The notes: generated from the letters alone by a model not told the origin. A stretch of DNA of 64,000 nt from DAOUEX01 sp034430235 (GCA_964478075.1 CAYZGO010000001.1:62001-126000), one strand, 5' to 3'; counted from the stretch's first letter, positions 1 to 9,033 are shown. Translations and numbers: made by a program.

Positions 1-2624
1 GCACACGGATCGGGCTGCGAGATTGCTACACTGCTGACGCTCGGCGGCTGGTTGACATCGATGGTGTTACTCCCAGCCGTGCGGCTGCAGCCTTGCTCAC
101 TGGTGATGGCCAGCGTGGCGCTCAGATCGCCGCAGTGGCTTGTTGCATACGAGCCCTCGACGGTGCAGCCGCTGCCAAATACGCCGCCGCCATCTGAGAA
201 ATCAATGTGCCAAGCAGGCGTCCCGTCGCAGCTACTGAGCGTCGCGACATAGGCAACGTCGCCGCACGCGTCGGGCTGCGACAGTTCAAAGGCATCGACC
301 ACCGCCGGCGCGTGGATCGTGACCGTTTGCTTATGTTTCTTCACGCTGTTGATATCGCTCCTGATCCACACGGTGTTCGTCGTGGCGATGGTGCCCGCGA
401 GGTCCGCCGGTCCCTTGAGCGTCACATCGTAGCTCAGCGTGCCGCTCGCGCCGACCGGTACAACGACCTTGCTGGACTCATCGGGCCACCGAAGCCAATC
501 CCCGTCATCGTGTGGCGTCTTACCAAAGAGCCCGGTGCCGGTCTCCTGAAAGTTGGAAATGCTGCCCACCACGCTCTCGTCATAGTTGTCGCGGATGAAT
601 GCGCCGGGGATGTTGATCGTGCCGGTGTGCGTGTACAGGATGGTATAGTGGAGAGTATCGCCGGGACAGGCATCCGTGACGTCCACGCGCTTTTCGCTCA
701 AGAGCTTGGCCTCCACGACCTCCAGCGGGTAGTCCTCGACCTCTCCGTGGGCCAGGAAACCGCCCGGGCCGGTGAACTGGTCCTGCCAGTACAGGATGCG
801 GAACCGGGCCCACGTCGTGCCCGGCAAGGCATCCGCGGGGACAGACACCTGATACTCCTGCGTGGGATTGGCTGGGAATATCATAAGAGGCATCTCGGCG
901 CTGCTGAACTGACCGTCCTGGTTCCAGTCGAACCACATCTTGACCACGCTGTCGTTAAAGTAGCTCCCCCCCACGGTCATGGTGAACCAGCCCGTCTCAC
1001 CGATCACGAACGGGCTGCCGGCCGTCTTGAAGGCGCCGGCCATCTCGATGCCGTCTTCATCGTCCACGCCGTTGACGTCGTCCTGGTCGACCGGTTGTCC
1101 GTCCATCTCGGCGTCGGGTTTCGTTCCCAGCCAGAAGGCCCCCGTATCCCGAATGAGGTGGCGAGCACCGTCGTTGGCCAGTTTGGTCTCGTACTGATAC
1201 GTCACACCGTCATCGGGCGCGTCGCCAAAGTCCATCTCCTGGGTCGCCATCCGCAGTTTCTGGCACGCACTGCTGGCGAACTCGTCATAATCGGCCAGCA
1301 CGCGCACCCAACCCTTGTCACCCGGGAACGGTGGAGCAATCTGTCCCGGCTGCGGCCAGACGATGCTGTCCTTCAGCCAGTCGCGGGTGGCATCGCCGAT
1401 GCCGATGCCTTCGGCATCGATCCGGTCCTCACCACTGGTGAGGCCCACCTGTGCGATAAGCCAACCGCGCGCGGTCACCGCCGACGCCCTGGCCTCGGTT
1501 TGAGTACATGAGGAACCACCGGACCCGAGATCTTCGCAGCACCTGTCCGGTTCGCCGGCCATGACAATGTTGACCCGCTGCGTGATGCCGTCGTCCGGGG
1601 CATGCCACGTGACTTCAACGGGCACCCAATCGAGGAGAAGCTGTGTACCGTATGCCTGTGAATACGAATAAACGGTCAGGCGGACGCGAAGGTTGTTCCC
1701 GTTGATCTCCGAGGCGTTCCAGGATCGCCCCCAGGTGATGCTGGCGCCGCCGACGTTGTACGTGGCCTCAGCGTCGGTCAGCGCCCCGGTCGTGCGGCCA
1801 GTGCTCGTCCAGTTTGCCCCTCCGTCCCACGAAAGCTCGACCTGGAACTCTCCACCAAAACCCAATTTCCAGGCATCGAGGCGGACGAGGATGCCGTCGA
1901 TCTGCGCCGTGGTCGGCAAGTTGAAACCGTATCCATAGTACTGGTGTACGCCACCATCCGGACTGGTGTAGTGATCATCTCCGTAGGCGTGGTCCGCGTC
2001 GTTGCTATAGGCGTATGTTGGGTTCCCAAAGCCAGCGTCCACGGCCTGGTTCGCCGTCGGTGATCTCTGCTCGCCGGCGCTCGCGTACCACCAGGCGCCG
2101 GCCAGCTTGTAGATGCCGCACGCCAGCGGGCGGTTGCCGCCCAGCTGCGTCATGCCGCGGATCTGCGTCGCGACCGAGGCCACGTTCCCCGAGTTGACCA
2201 CGACCGGTCCCACGGAAACCTGGGCAGTGTCGTTGCCGTACTGGACCACGGTCAGCTCCGCGGTGTTGTTGCCGGGGAAGCACAAGTTGTTCTCGACGGC
2301 GCTGGCCAGTCCCTCCTTCAGCGTTGTCCAGTCGGAGGCGGTCACCGCATCAGAACCATCGAGGATGATCCCCATTTGTTTCTTCACGCTGGTCCCTTGC
2401 AGCGACACCTGAGACGCAAGCGCATCGCTGGTTTCGGCGTCCGGTTCGGTCTCCGCTGCCATCCCGTGTGCAGTGAAGGCAGGGACGACCTGTAGGATAT
2501 TGCTGAAGATGTGTCGTTCGGCGTGGGGATTGTCTCTGCCGAGTACCACCTGCGGGAGCAGACCCAAGAGAGACACAGTAAGAACCAACGCGACAACTGC
2601 AGTGGGTAGAGTGCGCTTGTCCAC
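1..2624 (-). CDS. Large secreted vWA / GEVED / DUF11-type surface protein (C-terminus outside window)
   Basis: The frame is open from a GTG at 2624 to the window edge, more than 870 residues. The start is set by an AAGGAGGA ribosome site a few bases upstream and is followed by a signal peptide of about 28 residues (basic MDKR, then a hydrophobic run). Around residue 85 comes a von Willebrand A-like segment (ILDGSDA, a degenerate MIDAS) that resumes after an inserted beta-sandwich-like stretch of roughly 125 residues. Next is a GEVED-type domain, marked by FGDAPDDGVTYQ, DQDDVNGVDDEDG and finally HGEVEDYPLEV, and then a DUF11-like repeat (ACPGDTLHYTILYTHTG). These modules are typical of extracellular adhesive or S-layer-associated proteins; the ligand is unknown. 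No anchor is visible because the end is cut off. Domain names come from family knowledge; surface location is inferred. Confidence 0.85.
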   Translation of the reverse strand, partial: MDKRTLPTAVVALVLTVSLLGLLPQVVLGRDNPHAERHIFSNILQVVPAFTAHGMAAETEPDAETSDALASQVSLQGTSVKKQMGIILDGSDAVTASDWTTLKEGLASAVENNLCFPGNNTAELTVVQYGNDTAQVSVGPVVVNSGNVASVATQIRGMTQLGGNRPLACGIYKLAGAWWYASAGEQRSPTANQAVDAGFGNPTYAYSNDADHAYGDDHYTSPDGGVHQYYGYGFNLPTTAQIDGILVRLDAWKLGFGGEFQVELSWDGGANWTSTGRTTGALTDAEATYNVGGASITWGRSWNASEINGNNLRVRLTVYSYSQAYGTQLLLDWVPVEVTWHAPDDGITQRVNIVMAGEPDRCCEDLGSGGSSCTQTEARASAVTARGWLIAQVGLTSGEDRIDAEGIGIGDATRDWLKDSIVWPQPGQIAPPFPGDKGWVRVLADYDEFASSACQKLRMATQEMDFGDAPDDGVTYQYETKLANDGARHLIRDTGAFWLGTKPDAEMDGQPVDQDDVNGVDDEDGIEMAGAFKTAGSPFVIGETGWFTMTVGGSYFNDSVVKMWFDWNQDGQFSSAEMPLMIFPANPTQEYQVSVPADALPGTTWARFRILYWQDQFTGPGGFLAHGEVEDYPLEVVEAKLLSEKRVDVTDACPGDTLHYTILYTHTGTINIPGAFIRDNYDESVVGSISNFQETGTGLFGKTPHDDGDWLRWPDESSKVVVPVGASGTLSYDVTLKGPADLAGTIATTNTVWIRSDINSVKKHKQTVTIHAPAVVDAFELSQPDACGDVAYVATLSSCDGTPAWHIDFSDGGGVFGSGCTVEGSYATSHCGDLSATLAITSEQGCSRTAGSNTIDVNQPPSVSSVAISQPDPC

Positions 2625-2731
2625 AGTTCCTCCTTCGATGATGCTGTCACGCGCGTGCCTGGCCGGCACGTGGCAGAAGCTGTGATACGCGCGGGGTCGA
2701 CAGGTCATGTTGCTCAGATCCCGCCGCTCCA

Positions 2732-2760
2732 ATTGTAGTGAGGATAGCGTAATTTGTCAA
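2732..2760 (-). promoter_or_regulatory. Sigma-70-type promoter of the surface protein gene
   Basis: On the minus strand there is TTGACA at 2760-2755, a 17-bp spacer, and TACAAT at 2737-2732. It points at the GTG start at 2624 and leaves a leader of about 100 nt. Confidence 0.6.
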
Positions 2761-2883
2761 ATTCGGTTGTGCGGCGTCTGGCACGAACAGCCGCACCGCC
2801 GTCAAACAGGCGGTGCAGGAGCGCCACCCCGCAACCCCTGACCAGCACCGTGCGTGCCGGAAGACCAGGGCAGAGCGTGTGTT

Positions 2884-2985
2884 GTAGGGGCGAGGCATTC
2901 CAAGCACACATTTTCGTCTATGCTAGATCTGCCATCAGATAAGATGCCAGACTGAGTGCGAGATACGGATAGGAATGCCTCGCCT
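2884..2985. repeat. MITE-like inverted-repeat element, copy 1
   Basis: It begins GTAGGGGCGAGGCATTCC and ends with the inverse GGAATGCCTCGCC, about 100 bp in all, with no coding content. Related copies lie at 4058-4164 and 4405-4506. The right end runs directly into a 28-bp tandem repeat. Confidence 0.7.
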
Positions 2986-3061
2986 GCACACATGGCGACA
3001 CTGCGCCTCGCCTGCACACATGGCGACACTGCGCCTCGCCTGCACACATGGCGACACTGCG
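2978..3061. repeat. 28-bp tandem repeat, three copies
   Basis: Three consecutive copies of a 28-bp unit begin CCTCGCCTGCACACATGG, with starts at 2978, 3006 and 3034. The unit begins with the terminal sequence of the adjacent MITE-like element, so it probably grew by slippage at that element's end. Confidence 0.85.
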
Positions 3062-3252
3062 CCTCGCCCCTACGTGACTGTCTGGCAACAGATTGCCTTT
3101 GGCACAATGGGCGACCGCATAACCAGCAGCGCCCATCCGATTATCCGCTTGCCATCGGCTGCCGCGTTGTCGGCACCGCCGCCAAACACACCGTGCTAGA
3201 GCAAACACAGCCAGGTGACCGGACCGTCGCCAGCGGGACCATAGCACAGGCG

Positions 3253-3867
3253 CTAGCTGCAGTCCCACAGAATGACGTGTGCGCCGCAATGCAAGCACTG
3301 AAAGAAGTAAACACCGATGTCGTAGGCAACAGAGTTGTCGTTTGGCGAATCCGGTCGGATACCTTTCCACACAGCACTCGCATCTGTGGAGTCAGCAAGG
3401 CGGCCATACAGATGCGAGCCAAAGAAAGCTTGCCCATCTCCGTCAGGTGCCAATTCATTCAGGTCAGGCTTGCCCACTTCCTTGACGAAGCAACAGTAGT
3501 CGCCGCAATGCGCGGGCCAGAGGAAGCTCTGCCACGTGACCAGGTGTGGTGTGCGATGCTCCAATTCAGCGGTCCGCTGCTGTGCAAGTGCTCCGATTTG
3601 GGCTTTGTCAAGGTCGGGATGTAGCTCCTGCAGTTGAGCCCGGAGCGCCCCAAAGTGCCCCTCGTTGGTTGTGGCCTTGATATCGGCTAGCTTCCCGCTG
3701 GCAAGACATTGCTCACACGCAAATCCGACACGTGTCCGGCCATAGAAGGGCCCCTTGTAACCGCTCCGTGACTCCCCACACAAGTCACACGTCTGTGCCT
3801 CGTCCGAGTAGGTGGAAAACTGGTGGGGGTTGCAGAAGTACCGAAAGACCGTTTCCTTCGTATTCAT
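3253..3867 (-). CDS. CbrC family (UPF0167) protein
   Basis: A 204-residue protein with the CbrC/UPF0167 layout. The N-terminus reads FRYFCNPHQF, then a CDLC pair (C27, C30) followed by GYKGPFYGR, then a second pair CEQC (C51, C54), and later a TWQSFLWPAHCGDYC segment. Two CxxC pairs suggest a bound zinc. The family includes E. coli CbrC, connected with colicin E2 tolerance; its molecular role is unknown. The start ATG at 3867 has AAAGGAA upstream. The gene stands alone between repeat-filled spacers. Confidence 0.8.
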   Translation of the reverse strand: MNTKETVFRYFCNPHQFSTYSDEAQTCDLCGESRSGYKGPFYGRTRVGFACEQCLASGKLADIKATTNEGHFGALRAQLQELHPDLDKAQIGALAQQRTAELEHRTPHLVTWQSFLWPAHCGDYCCFVKEVGKPDLNELAPDGDGQAFFGSHLYGRLADSTDASAVWKGIRPDSPNDNSVAYDIGVYFFQCLHCGAHVILWDCS

Positions 3868-4057
3868 TGTGGTTTCCTTTCACGGGCAATTGCGGACAAC
3901 CACATACGCTCGGGACAGGCGACGGCTTGACGGGGCTACGGGCACTTGCCCGCCCCAATGATGGCGGCCGTTCGCCTCGCCTGACGACGAACTTAGCCTT
4001 TGGTCGTGCTGCCGTGGGCCAGCAGTGCGCGGGTGAAGACCAGGCGGACGGTGTTTC

Positions 4058-4164
4058 GTAGGGGCGAGGCATTCCAAGCACGCATCTTTGTCTACGCCAG
4101 CTCTGTCATCAGATGAGATGCCAAGCTGAGTGCAAGAGCCAGATCGGAATGCCTCGCCCCTGCG
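4058..4164. repeat. MITE-like inverted-repeat element, copy 2
   Basis: It has near-perfect 17-bp terminal inverted repeats: left TAGGGGCGAGGCATTCC, right GGAATGCCTCGCCCCTG. The internal sequence matches copy 1 closely (CATCAGATGAGATGCCAAGC against CATCAGATAAGATGCCAGAC). Confidence 0.75.
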
Positions 4165-4404
4165 TCACTGCCCGGCAACGGATGAAAACGGATAAGCGCA
4201 TAACCAGCAGCGCGCACCCGATTATCCGCCGCCGAAGGGTCCCGCTACGACGGGGCTTCGCCGAAGGCGATCCGCTGCCGCCTTGTTGCCACCGCCATCA
4301 AACAGACGGTGCTGGAGTGGCATCCCACAAATCCTCGCCAGCACCAGCTGTTCATGCTGGTGCGAAGGGGGGCGGCGCCGAGAAAAGGCACCCAACGAGC
4401 GACG

Positions 4405-4506
4405 GTAGGGGCAAGGCATTCCAAGCAGACATCTCCGTCCAGGTAAGCATGTGATCAGGTGAAATATCAAGCTTGGTGCGAGGCACAGGTAGGAATGCCT
4501 CCCCTG
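4405..4506. repeat. MITE-like inverted-repeat element, copy 3
   Basis: A more diverged copy with the same termini (GTAGGGGCAAGGCATTCC and GGAATGCCTCCCCTGC) and similar length. Confidence 0.65.
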
Positions 4507-4700
4507 CACAGATGGCGAGACTGCGCCTTGCCCCTACGTAACTGTCTGTCAACGGATGGCCAGCAGCGCCCATCCGACTATCCGCTTCCCATCCGCTGCG
4601 GAATCTGGAGCAAACGGAGTCAGCTGACCGGCACCCTGGAGGCGCCGATCACCCAGGCTCTTCACGCTCGTGCGAAGGAGGATTGCTTGACCAGTGTCGC

Positions 4701-5465
4701 CTAACGTGTCGGGCCCAGCCAACGACACGGACCAACGACCGTTTTGTCGCCGCGGCCGCCCGGAACCCGCAAAAAGAACGTATCAATCGGCTCTTGCCCG
4801 CCGACAACTGCATGCACGCACCCCGGTTTGACACCCAGCAAGCATCCTGGCTGCACTGATATGACTTGACCGTCAACTTTTAAATCAAGGCGGCCTTGCA
4901 AAACAACGTAGTATTCCTCAGCGTGGGTATGATAGTGAAAGTGCTGACCGCGCCACGTTGTAAGGCTTTTCTGCCAGCCGCTCCAGAAATCCCACAAAGG
5001 CGAATACCCGGGACTTGATATGGGAAGGCAAGCTCCCGCCTGATAGTCAGAACAGGGCACGTGCAGATCAAGCAGAAACCAAGAGTCATTGGGACAGACT
5101 TGGCTTTGCTGAACAACCACCTTGTCGTTCCTGGTTGCCGGCACACGCATGCCAAAGGTCTCAATTGGCCCTTGACCGCCAACGACGCAGTGGGACGTCC
5201 CTGCCTTGACTCCCAGTAGATGTCCCGCTGGCACAGAGACAGTCTGATCACCTAATTCCACAGTGAGGCTGCCTCGTACGACAAGATAGTGCTCTTCACT
5301 TTCGGCGTGGTAATGGGCTACATCATCTTTCCATACCTCGGCTTGACGGTTCAAACCAAGGTCCACCAACGCCGAGTAAGCTGGGTCGGCCAGCGGCAGG
5401 TGGCTGCCGACAACGTAGCCGTGGCGTTCGTCCCCGTTCAAGTCAATGAGAAACCAGTTGCTCAT
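4701..5465 (-). CDS. Bicupin (two tandem cupin_2 domains)
   Basis: The ATG at 5465 is preferred over an upstream in-frame TTG; the product has 254 residues. Two homologous halves are visible. Each starts with a W-F-L-L/I-D-L phrase (residues about 4 and 129) and carries a metal-binding cupin motif: HYHAESEEHY near residue 51 and HYHTHAEEYY near residue 177. Each half is followed by HLLGVKAGTSH or CLLGVKPGCVH and a VVGGQ-P-I-T-F repeat. This is an internal duplication of one cupin domain. Cupins of this kind bind a divalent metal and act as isomerases, dioxygenases or small-molecule sensors; no substrate can be assigned. There is no clear operon partner. Confidence 0.8.
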   Translation of the reverse strand: MSNWFLIDLNGDERHGYVVGSHLPLADPAYSALVDLGLNRQAEVWKDDVAHYHAESEEHYLVVRGSLTVELGDQTVSVPAGHLLGVKAGTSHCVVGGQGPIETFGMRVPATRNDKVVVQQSQVCPNDSWFLLDLHVPCSDYQAGACLPISSPGYSPLWDFWSGWQKSLTTWRGQHFHYHTHAEEYYVVLQGRLDLKVDGQVISVQPGCLLGVKPGCVHAVVGGQEPIDTFFLRVPGGRGDKTVVGPCRWLGPTR

Positions 5466-5559
5466 CAAGGTCCCCGCTCAAGAATCCACGCATCAGGATC
5501 AGTCGTGCGAATCTCGCCTGACCGGCAGGCTTAGGGCCCAGCAAGCGCCGCCGCGCCCG

Positions 5560-6201
5560 TCATCCGACGTTCCGGCCAGTGCCAGCACGTTTCTGCCACG
5601 CCAGTATCGCTTGATCGTGACCACCGCCCGCCAATTCTGCAGGAATTTGCTCGCTCGCAATAAAGGTTGGCCTCGTTCCCTCCGAGCTTGCGGTCAATTC
5701 GCCCCCGACAATGTGACACTTGTAAACGATCAATATGCCGTTCCCTCTCGGGTCATCCGCAAAGAAGTACACGTCAACCAGGCTGTCAACCTCAACCTGC
5801 AAGCCAGTTTCCTCACGGGTTTCCCTCACAGCGGTCTCAGTGGGATCCTCGTCGGCTTCGGCGTAGCCCGCGGGCAGATTCCAGCAGCGCTTGAACGGCT
5901 CGCCACTTCGCTGAAGAAGCAGCAATCGTCCCTCTTGCTCGACAAGTGCATCCACGCCGACTTTGAGTTGCTCGTAGTGAATCTGGCCACACCTGGGACA
6001 GAATCGCCGCTGCCGGTGTTCGAATTGTCTCGTCTCCAGAGGTGTGCCGCAGTCAGGGCAGAAACGCATCCCCCCAGCCTCTGCGTTTTTCAGTACGCTC
6101 CCGGGCTGCACAAAGCGTGGAACAAATCCGGCACGCTTAAGCATGCGTCCATACGCCAGCCCCATCTCGTAGTAGCTGCCTTTGAAGCGATTCTTGTACA
6201 T
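5560..6201 (-). CDS. NUDIX hydrolase with zinc ribbon and an unusual N-terminal extension
   Basis: The start ATG at 6201 is chosen for its GGGAGGAG ribosome site. Residues 46-80 form a zinc ribbon (C48, C51, C68, C71) of the kind found in NADH-pyrophosphatase-like NUDIX proteins. The NUDIX box is at residues 112-134, from GYAEAD through RETREETGL, with all catalytic glutamates present. The enzyme should cleave a nucleoside-diphosphate-linked compound. The first 44 residues, beginning MYKNRFKGSYYEMG, do not belong to NUDIX. They resemble the N-terminus of C45-type acyltransferase/hydrolase proteins, so this may be a fusion onto a gene that once started at the internal ATG near 6069. Confidence 0.8.
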   Translation of the reverse strand: MYKNRFKGSYYEMGLAYGRMLKRAGFVPRFVQPGSVLKNAEAGGMRFCPDCGTPLETRQFEHRQRRFCPRCGQIHYEQLKVGVDALVEQEGRLLLLQRSGEPFKRCWNLPAGYAEADEDPTETAVRETREETGLQVEVDSLVDVYFFADDPRGNGILIVYKCHIVGGELTASSEGTRPTFIASEQIPAELAGGGHDQAILAWQKRAGTGRNVG

Positions 6202-6289
6202 GCTGTCTCCTCCCTTGACGCATCCACTTCTGCATACCCCGGCCTCTCTTCCCAGGGCTGAGACAAAGGCCAGCGGCGTGGCCTGTGCC

Positions 6290-6853
6290 TCAGTGAATCT
6301 TGGCTTCCAGCTTTCGGGCATACTCCGCTGCAAGTCTCTCTGTGATCCAATCCTCAGGCCCTATCAAAGAGAAGACGGCCATGACGTTGGCCTTGCGAAA
6401 GGTCAGCACGTAGACGTTGTAATCTAGGTCGGGAACGTTACCCCCAACCATCTGCGCTTCGTCGCCAACGCTGGGAGGCTCCAGTTGCTCGAAGGTTGCT
6501 TCCGATATCTGTTCCTGCAAGGACTCCACCATATTCTGGACGGCGTCACCTTTCATCTCCGTCTTGGCCGACGCAACCGTCTTGGTGCTGAACACGATAG
6601 TTATCAGCATCCCCTGTAGCTTCTCGGTAGTGAGCATGCGCATACTGGCGTCCTGAATATGCTCCTCGGCCAGGGAAGGCATTTCGTCCAGACCCATATC
6701 CGCCATTTGGGACCAATCGGCACCCAGGTCGGCGGCGGAGAGGTTCATCTCCTTGGCAGGCGTATCAATCACCGCTTCCTTGGAGCCACAGGCAACTGCC
6801 GAGAGCAGCAGGCACATCATTATTACGCCAAGGATCAGACGTGAGCACTTCAT
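6290..6853 (-). CDS. Putative lipoprotein, function unknown
   Basis: A 187-residue protein with a lipoprotein signal: a hydrophobic run at residues 6-18, then AVAC with the lipidated cysteine at position 22. The mature part is acidic and soluble, has no further membrane segment, and ends in an amphipathic ERLAAEYARKLEAKI helix. The region around FSTKTVASAKTEMKGDAV and VYVLTFRKANVMAVFSLIG looks like a small alpha/beta domain, but I recognise no family. A GAAAGGAGATAG ribosome site precedes the ATG. It is likely anchored on the outer face of the membrane. Confidence 0.7.
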   Translation of the reverse strand: MKCSRLILGVIMMCLLLSAVACGSKEAVIDTPAKEMNLSAADLGADWSQMADMGLDEMPSLAEEHIQDASMRMLTTEKLQGMLITIVFSTKTVASAKTEMKGDAVQNMVESLQEQISEATFEQLEPPSVGDEAQMVGGNVPDLDYNVYVLTFRKANVMAVFSLIGPEDWITERLAAEYARKLEAKIH

Positions 6854-7545
6854 TTTCGCTATCTCCTTTCTAGTGTTGTGTCACGCTTGAATTCATGCTT
6901 TGTAGTAGCGACTTCAACTCGAAGGCTGCCTTTCGCACGGTTGACAACAAGGCGAGCGTGAGAAGGTTCGGAGGCTGCCAGATCGCGACAGGGTGAACGA
7001 CAGCAAATGGGTTGGGAGGCCATCCACGAATGGGGACACCCCGTGCCGTCAAGCGGCATAAACGATCGTAGCGGTCGCCCGTCGCCCCCGGGCATGCAAA
7101 GCACGAACGGCGAATACACGAATAGTGCTGCAGAGTATTCGTGTATTCGTGCCGGATTCGTGGACGGCAGTCACACGTCTCTTGTTTGCCTCAGTAACCC
7201 GTTTTCTGGCGCCTGCAACCTCAACCCACCAGCGTTACAGAGTAGCCTTACCAGAAGAACATGAGAAAACGGGTTTGATATCAAGCTGTAGCAAAAGAGG
7301 CGCCGCATATACCTCCCTGACCTTCCCTCCAAGCCTTGATCTGCGCGGCGTGTTCCGCGTCTCTTGACGTCTTTAATGCCAAGAGGCTCAGTGCTCAGCG
7401 GCGAAGGAAACGCATCAATACAAAGCGGCCCCTCTCGCCACCAAGCCGCACCGCCGTACAACAGGCGGTGCTGGAAATGCCATCGCGCTATCCCCCAGCA
7501 CCAGCTGTTCACGCTGGTGCGACTGCCCCTACTCACCCTTTCGTC
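6854..7545. other. Intergenic region with dispersed repeats
   Basis: About 690 bp without a supported gene. The first third is one arm of an inverted repeat shared with 23.7-23.9 kb. The end (7440-7530) carries the ACCGCC...GGCGGTGCTGGA hairpin and a CAGCACCAGCTGTTCACGC hairpin that also occur near 4.3 kb. Confidence 0.5.
6899..7175 (+). repeat. Dispersed repeat, copy A (inverted partner near 23.8 kb)
   Basis: The reverse complement of 7021-7140 matches 23746-23880 closely. Shared landmarks are CGACCGCTACGATCGTT, ATGCCGCTTGACGGCACGGG and the ATTCGTGTATTCG motif. TTTGTAGTAGCGACTTCA at 6899 corresponds to GAAGTCGCTACTACAAA near 23885. Confidence 0.75.
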
Positions 7546-7986
7546 TTACTTCCCCCGGTCCAGCAAGTCGAGCAGCGCTTCTGGATACAAGATGGCCTTC
7601 CCCATTCGGAACTCGTCAATGTCTTTCCAGACGGCAGCGAACTCGCTACCATCATCCTCTCGACACTTGAGCGATTGCACCTCGTACCAGTGGGCATCAC
7701 GGAACTCTGCCTCGTAGACCAGCACAATCTCGTGACCAGGCTTCCCATCAAAGGTGAAGATGTTTTCGAGCATACCCAGGTAAGCCAAGTCCTCGATTTC
7801 CGCTCCAAGCTCCTCCCGCACTTCACGAACCAGGCAGTCGCGGCCGCGCTCGCCGAAGGCGATAGCGCCCCCTATGGGCCGATAGAACCTCTTTCCCGTC
7901 GAAGGCTCATAGTACTCAGCCACAAACATCCTGTCGCCGTCGCTGAAAACGACGATGGCTATCGGCCTGATCTGCCCTGGCTGCAC
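7546..7986 (-). CDS. NUDIX hydrolase
   Basis: A 146-residue single-domain NUDIX protein. The box spans residues 40-62 (GAIAFGERGRDCLVREVREE), with the RExxEE core intact. No zinc ribbon or other domain is present, so the substrate cannot be predicted. The start is a GTG at 7986 just after the stop of the HEAT-repeat gene at 7991 (4-bp gap), so the two are probably cotranscribed. It is unlike the other NUDIX protein in this window. Confidence 0.85.
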   Translation of the reverse strand: MQPGQIRPIAIVVFSDGDRMFVAEYYEPSTGKRFYRPIGGAIAFGERGRDCLVREVREELGAEIEDLAYLGMLENIFTFDGKPGHEIVLVYEAEFRDAHWYEVQSLKCREDDGSEFAAVWKDIDEFRMGKAILYPEALLDLLDRGK

Positions 7987-7990
7987 TCGA

Positions 7991-8620
7991 CTAGCCCCCG
8001 GTGGCTCTCATCAACGCCTCTGCTGCCTTGCGCACGCGCGCTCGACGATCCTCCACGAAAGGCTCGGCCAATGCGCGGATCTCGGCCGCCAGGCGCGGCA
8101 GGACTTGCACCACATTGAGCAGCCCTTCCAAGGCGTGAGCTGCATGCTTGCCTTTCCACGCCCTCAGCGCCTCCGCCAGCACTGGATAGGCATCGTGTGC
8201 CGCCGGCGCGCCTAGCTTGGCATAGTTGCCCACAGCGTCTACGGCGTAATCGCGAACGATAACGCTTCGGTCCCTGTGCACCATCTCGCCCAACTGTGGA
8301 ACCACGTCAGTGATGACGTGCGAGGCAAACTCGGCCACCAGGGCCAGGGCATGCGTGGCCTCCCACCGCACGCGGGTCTTTTTGTGTCCAAGCAGCTCAG
8401 CCAACTCCTCAGCGTACGGCGCCACCCACTCGCGACATTCTGCAGCGACTTCAGTCAGAACCTCAGCACAGTCTCCAACAAGGGCAGCATTGCTGCTGCC
8501 GAGTCCTTCGGCAATCTCGGCCAGGAGCTCGGGCTCAGCGAGGCACTCAGCAGCCACCTTGCGATTGGCTTTTTCCGTACGATCCCCTACCTGCGACGAG
8601 AGCTGATCCAAGATGCTCAT
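7991..8620 (-). CDS. HEAT-repeat protein
   Basis: The start ATG at 8620 has GAGGAGGGGAG upstream; the product has 209 residues. The protein is almost all paired helices with the HEAT pattern, for example LLGHKKTRVRWEATHALALV and VHRDRSVIVRDYAVDAVGNY, about five repeats from residue 35 to the end. There is no signal peptide or catalytic motif. Such proteins are protein-protein adaptors; partners are unknown. It sits directly upstream of, and probably in an operon with, the NUDIX hydrolase. Confidence 0.75.
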   Translation of the reverse strand: MSILDQLSSQVGDRTEKANRKVAAECLAEPELLAEIAEGLGSSNAALVGDCAEVLTEVAAECREWVAPYAEELAELLGHKKTRVRWEATHALALVAEFASHVITDVVPQLGEMVHRDRSVIVRDYAVDAVGNYAKLGAPAAHDAYPVLAEALRAWKGKHAAHALEGLLNVVQVLPRLAAEIRALAEPFVEDRRARVRKAAEALMRATGG

Positions 8621-9033
8621 TGCTCCCCTCCTCTCTGGCAAACCATGAACTCGCTCAACAGGATTGGCGGGAAGAGTTCGTCTTACGTCCCAAGCACATA
8701 ATGAATTCGCTCGCCGTGCAACCCCGCAGTCACGGCAGGGTCTAGGTCACGTTGGTGGCAAGTTCCCGGGGCAAACCCTCCCGGAGATCCTGATAACACG
8801 CTGAATGCCTTTCCCGGACGGTGAAAAGCGTTGCCGGCAACCTCCGGGAGCGTGTGTTTGCCCCAATCTGCTACACCCATCACGCCCCCCCTTTGCCAGC
8901 GCCAGCCGTTCACGCCGGCGCGGCCACACTGTCAAACCACTTCTCAGTTCCTTCGTGTCTTTGTGCCTTGGTGGTTACCTTCTGAGCGAAACTACTGCTT
9001 TCCGAATCTTGCCAATTCAGCCTTGAGGAAGCA
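8621..9033. other. Intergenic region with palindromes
   Basis: No gene is supported. A long imperfect hairpin runs from GGGGCAAACCCTCCCGGAG (about 8774) to CTCCGGGAGCGTGTGTTTGCC (about 8841). It is followed by a CGCCAGCCGTTCACGCCGGCG stem-loop resembling hairpins near 4.3 and 7.5 kb. Confidence 0.5.

Larger units (their letters stand above)
3868..4700. other. Repeat-filled intergenic region
   Basis: No coding frame is convincing here. It holds two MITE-like elements, short hairpins of the ACCGCC...GGCGGT and CAGCACCAGCTGTTCANGCTGGTGCGA types (also near 2797 and 7450), and a recurring CATAACCAGCAGCGCNCATCC phrase (near 3120, 4200 and 4560). Near 4620 it has a degenerate copy of the AGGTGACCGGCACC palindrome that is found intact near 59.0 kb. 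Confidence 0.6.

Noticed and set aside
207..1511. A 434-residue plus-strand open frame
   Set aside because: It is antisense to the surface protein, whose domains and signal peptide are convincing; the plus-strand product shows no recognisable motif.
2978..3061. Short direct repeats that could suggest a CRISPR array
   Set aside because: The three units are contiguous with no spacers and derive from the end of a MITE-like element; no cas gene is nearby.
4113..4454. Plus-strand open frame across the MITE-like elements
   Set aside because: It consists of inverted-repeat sequence and hairpins without a ribosome site.
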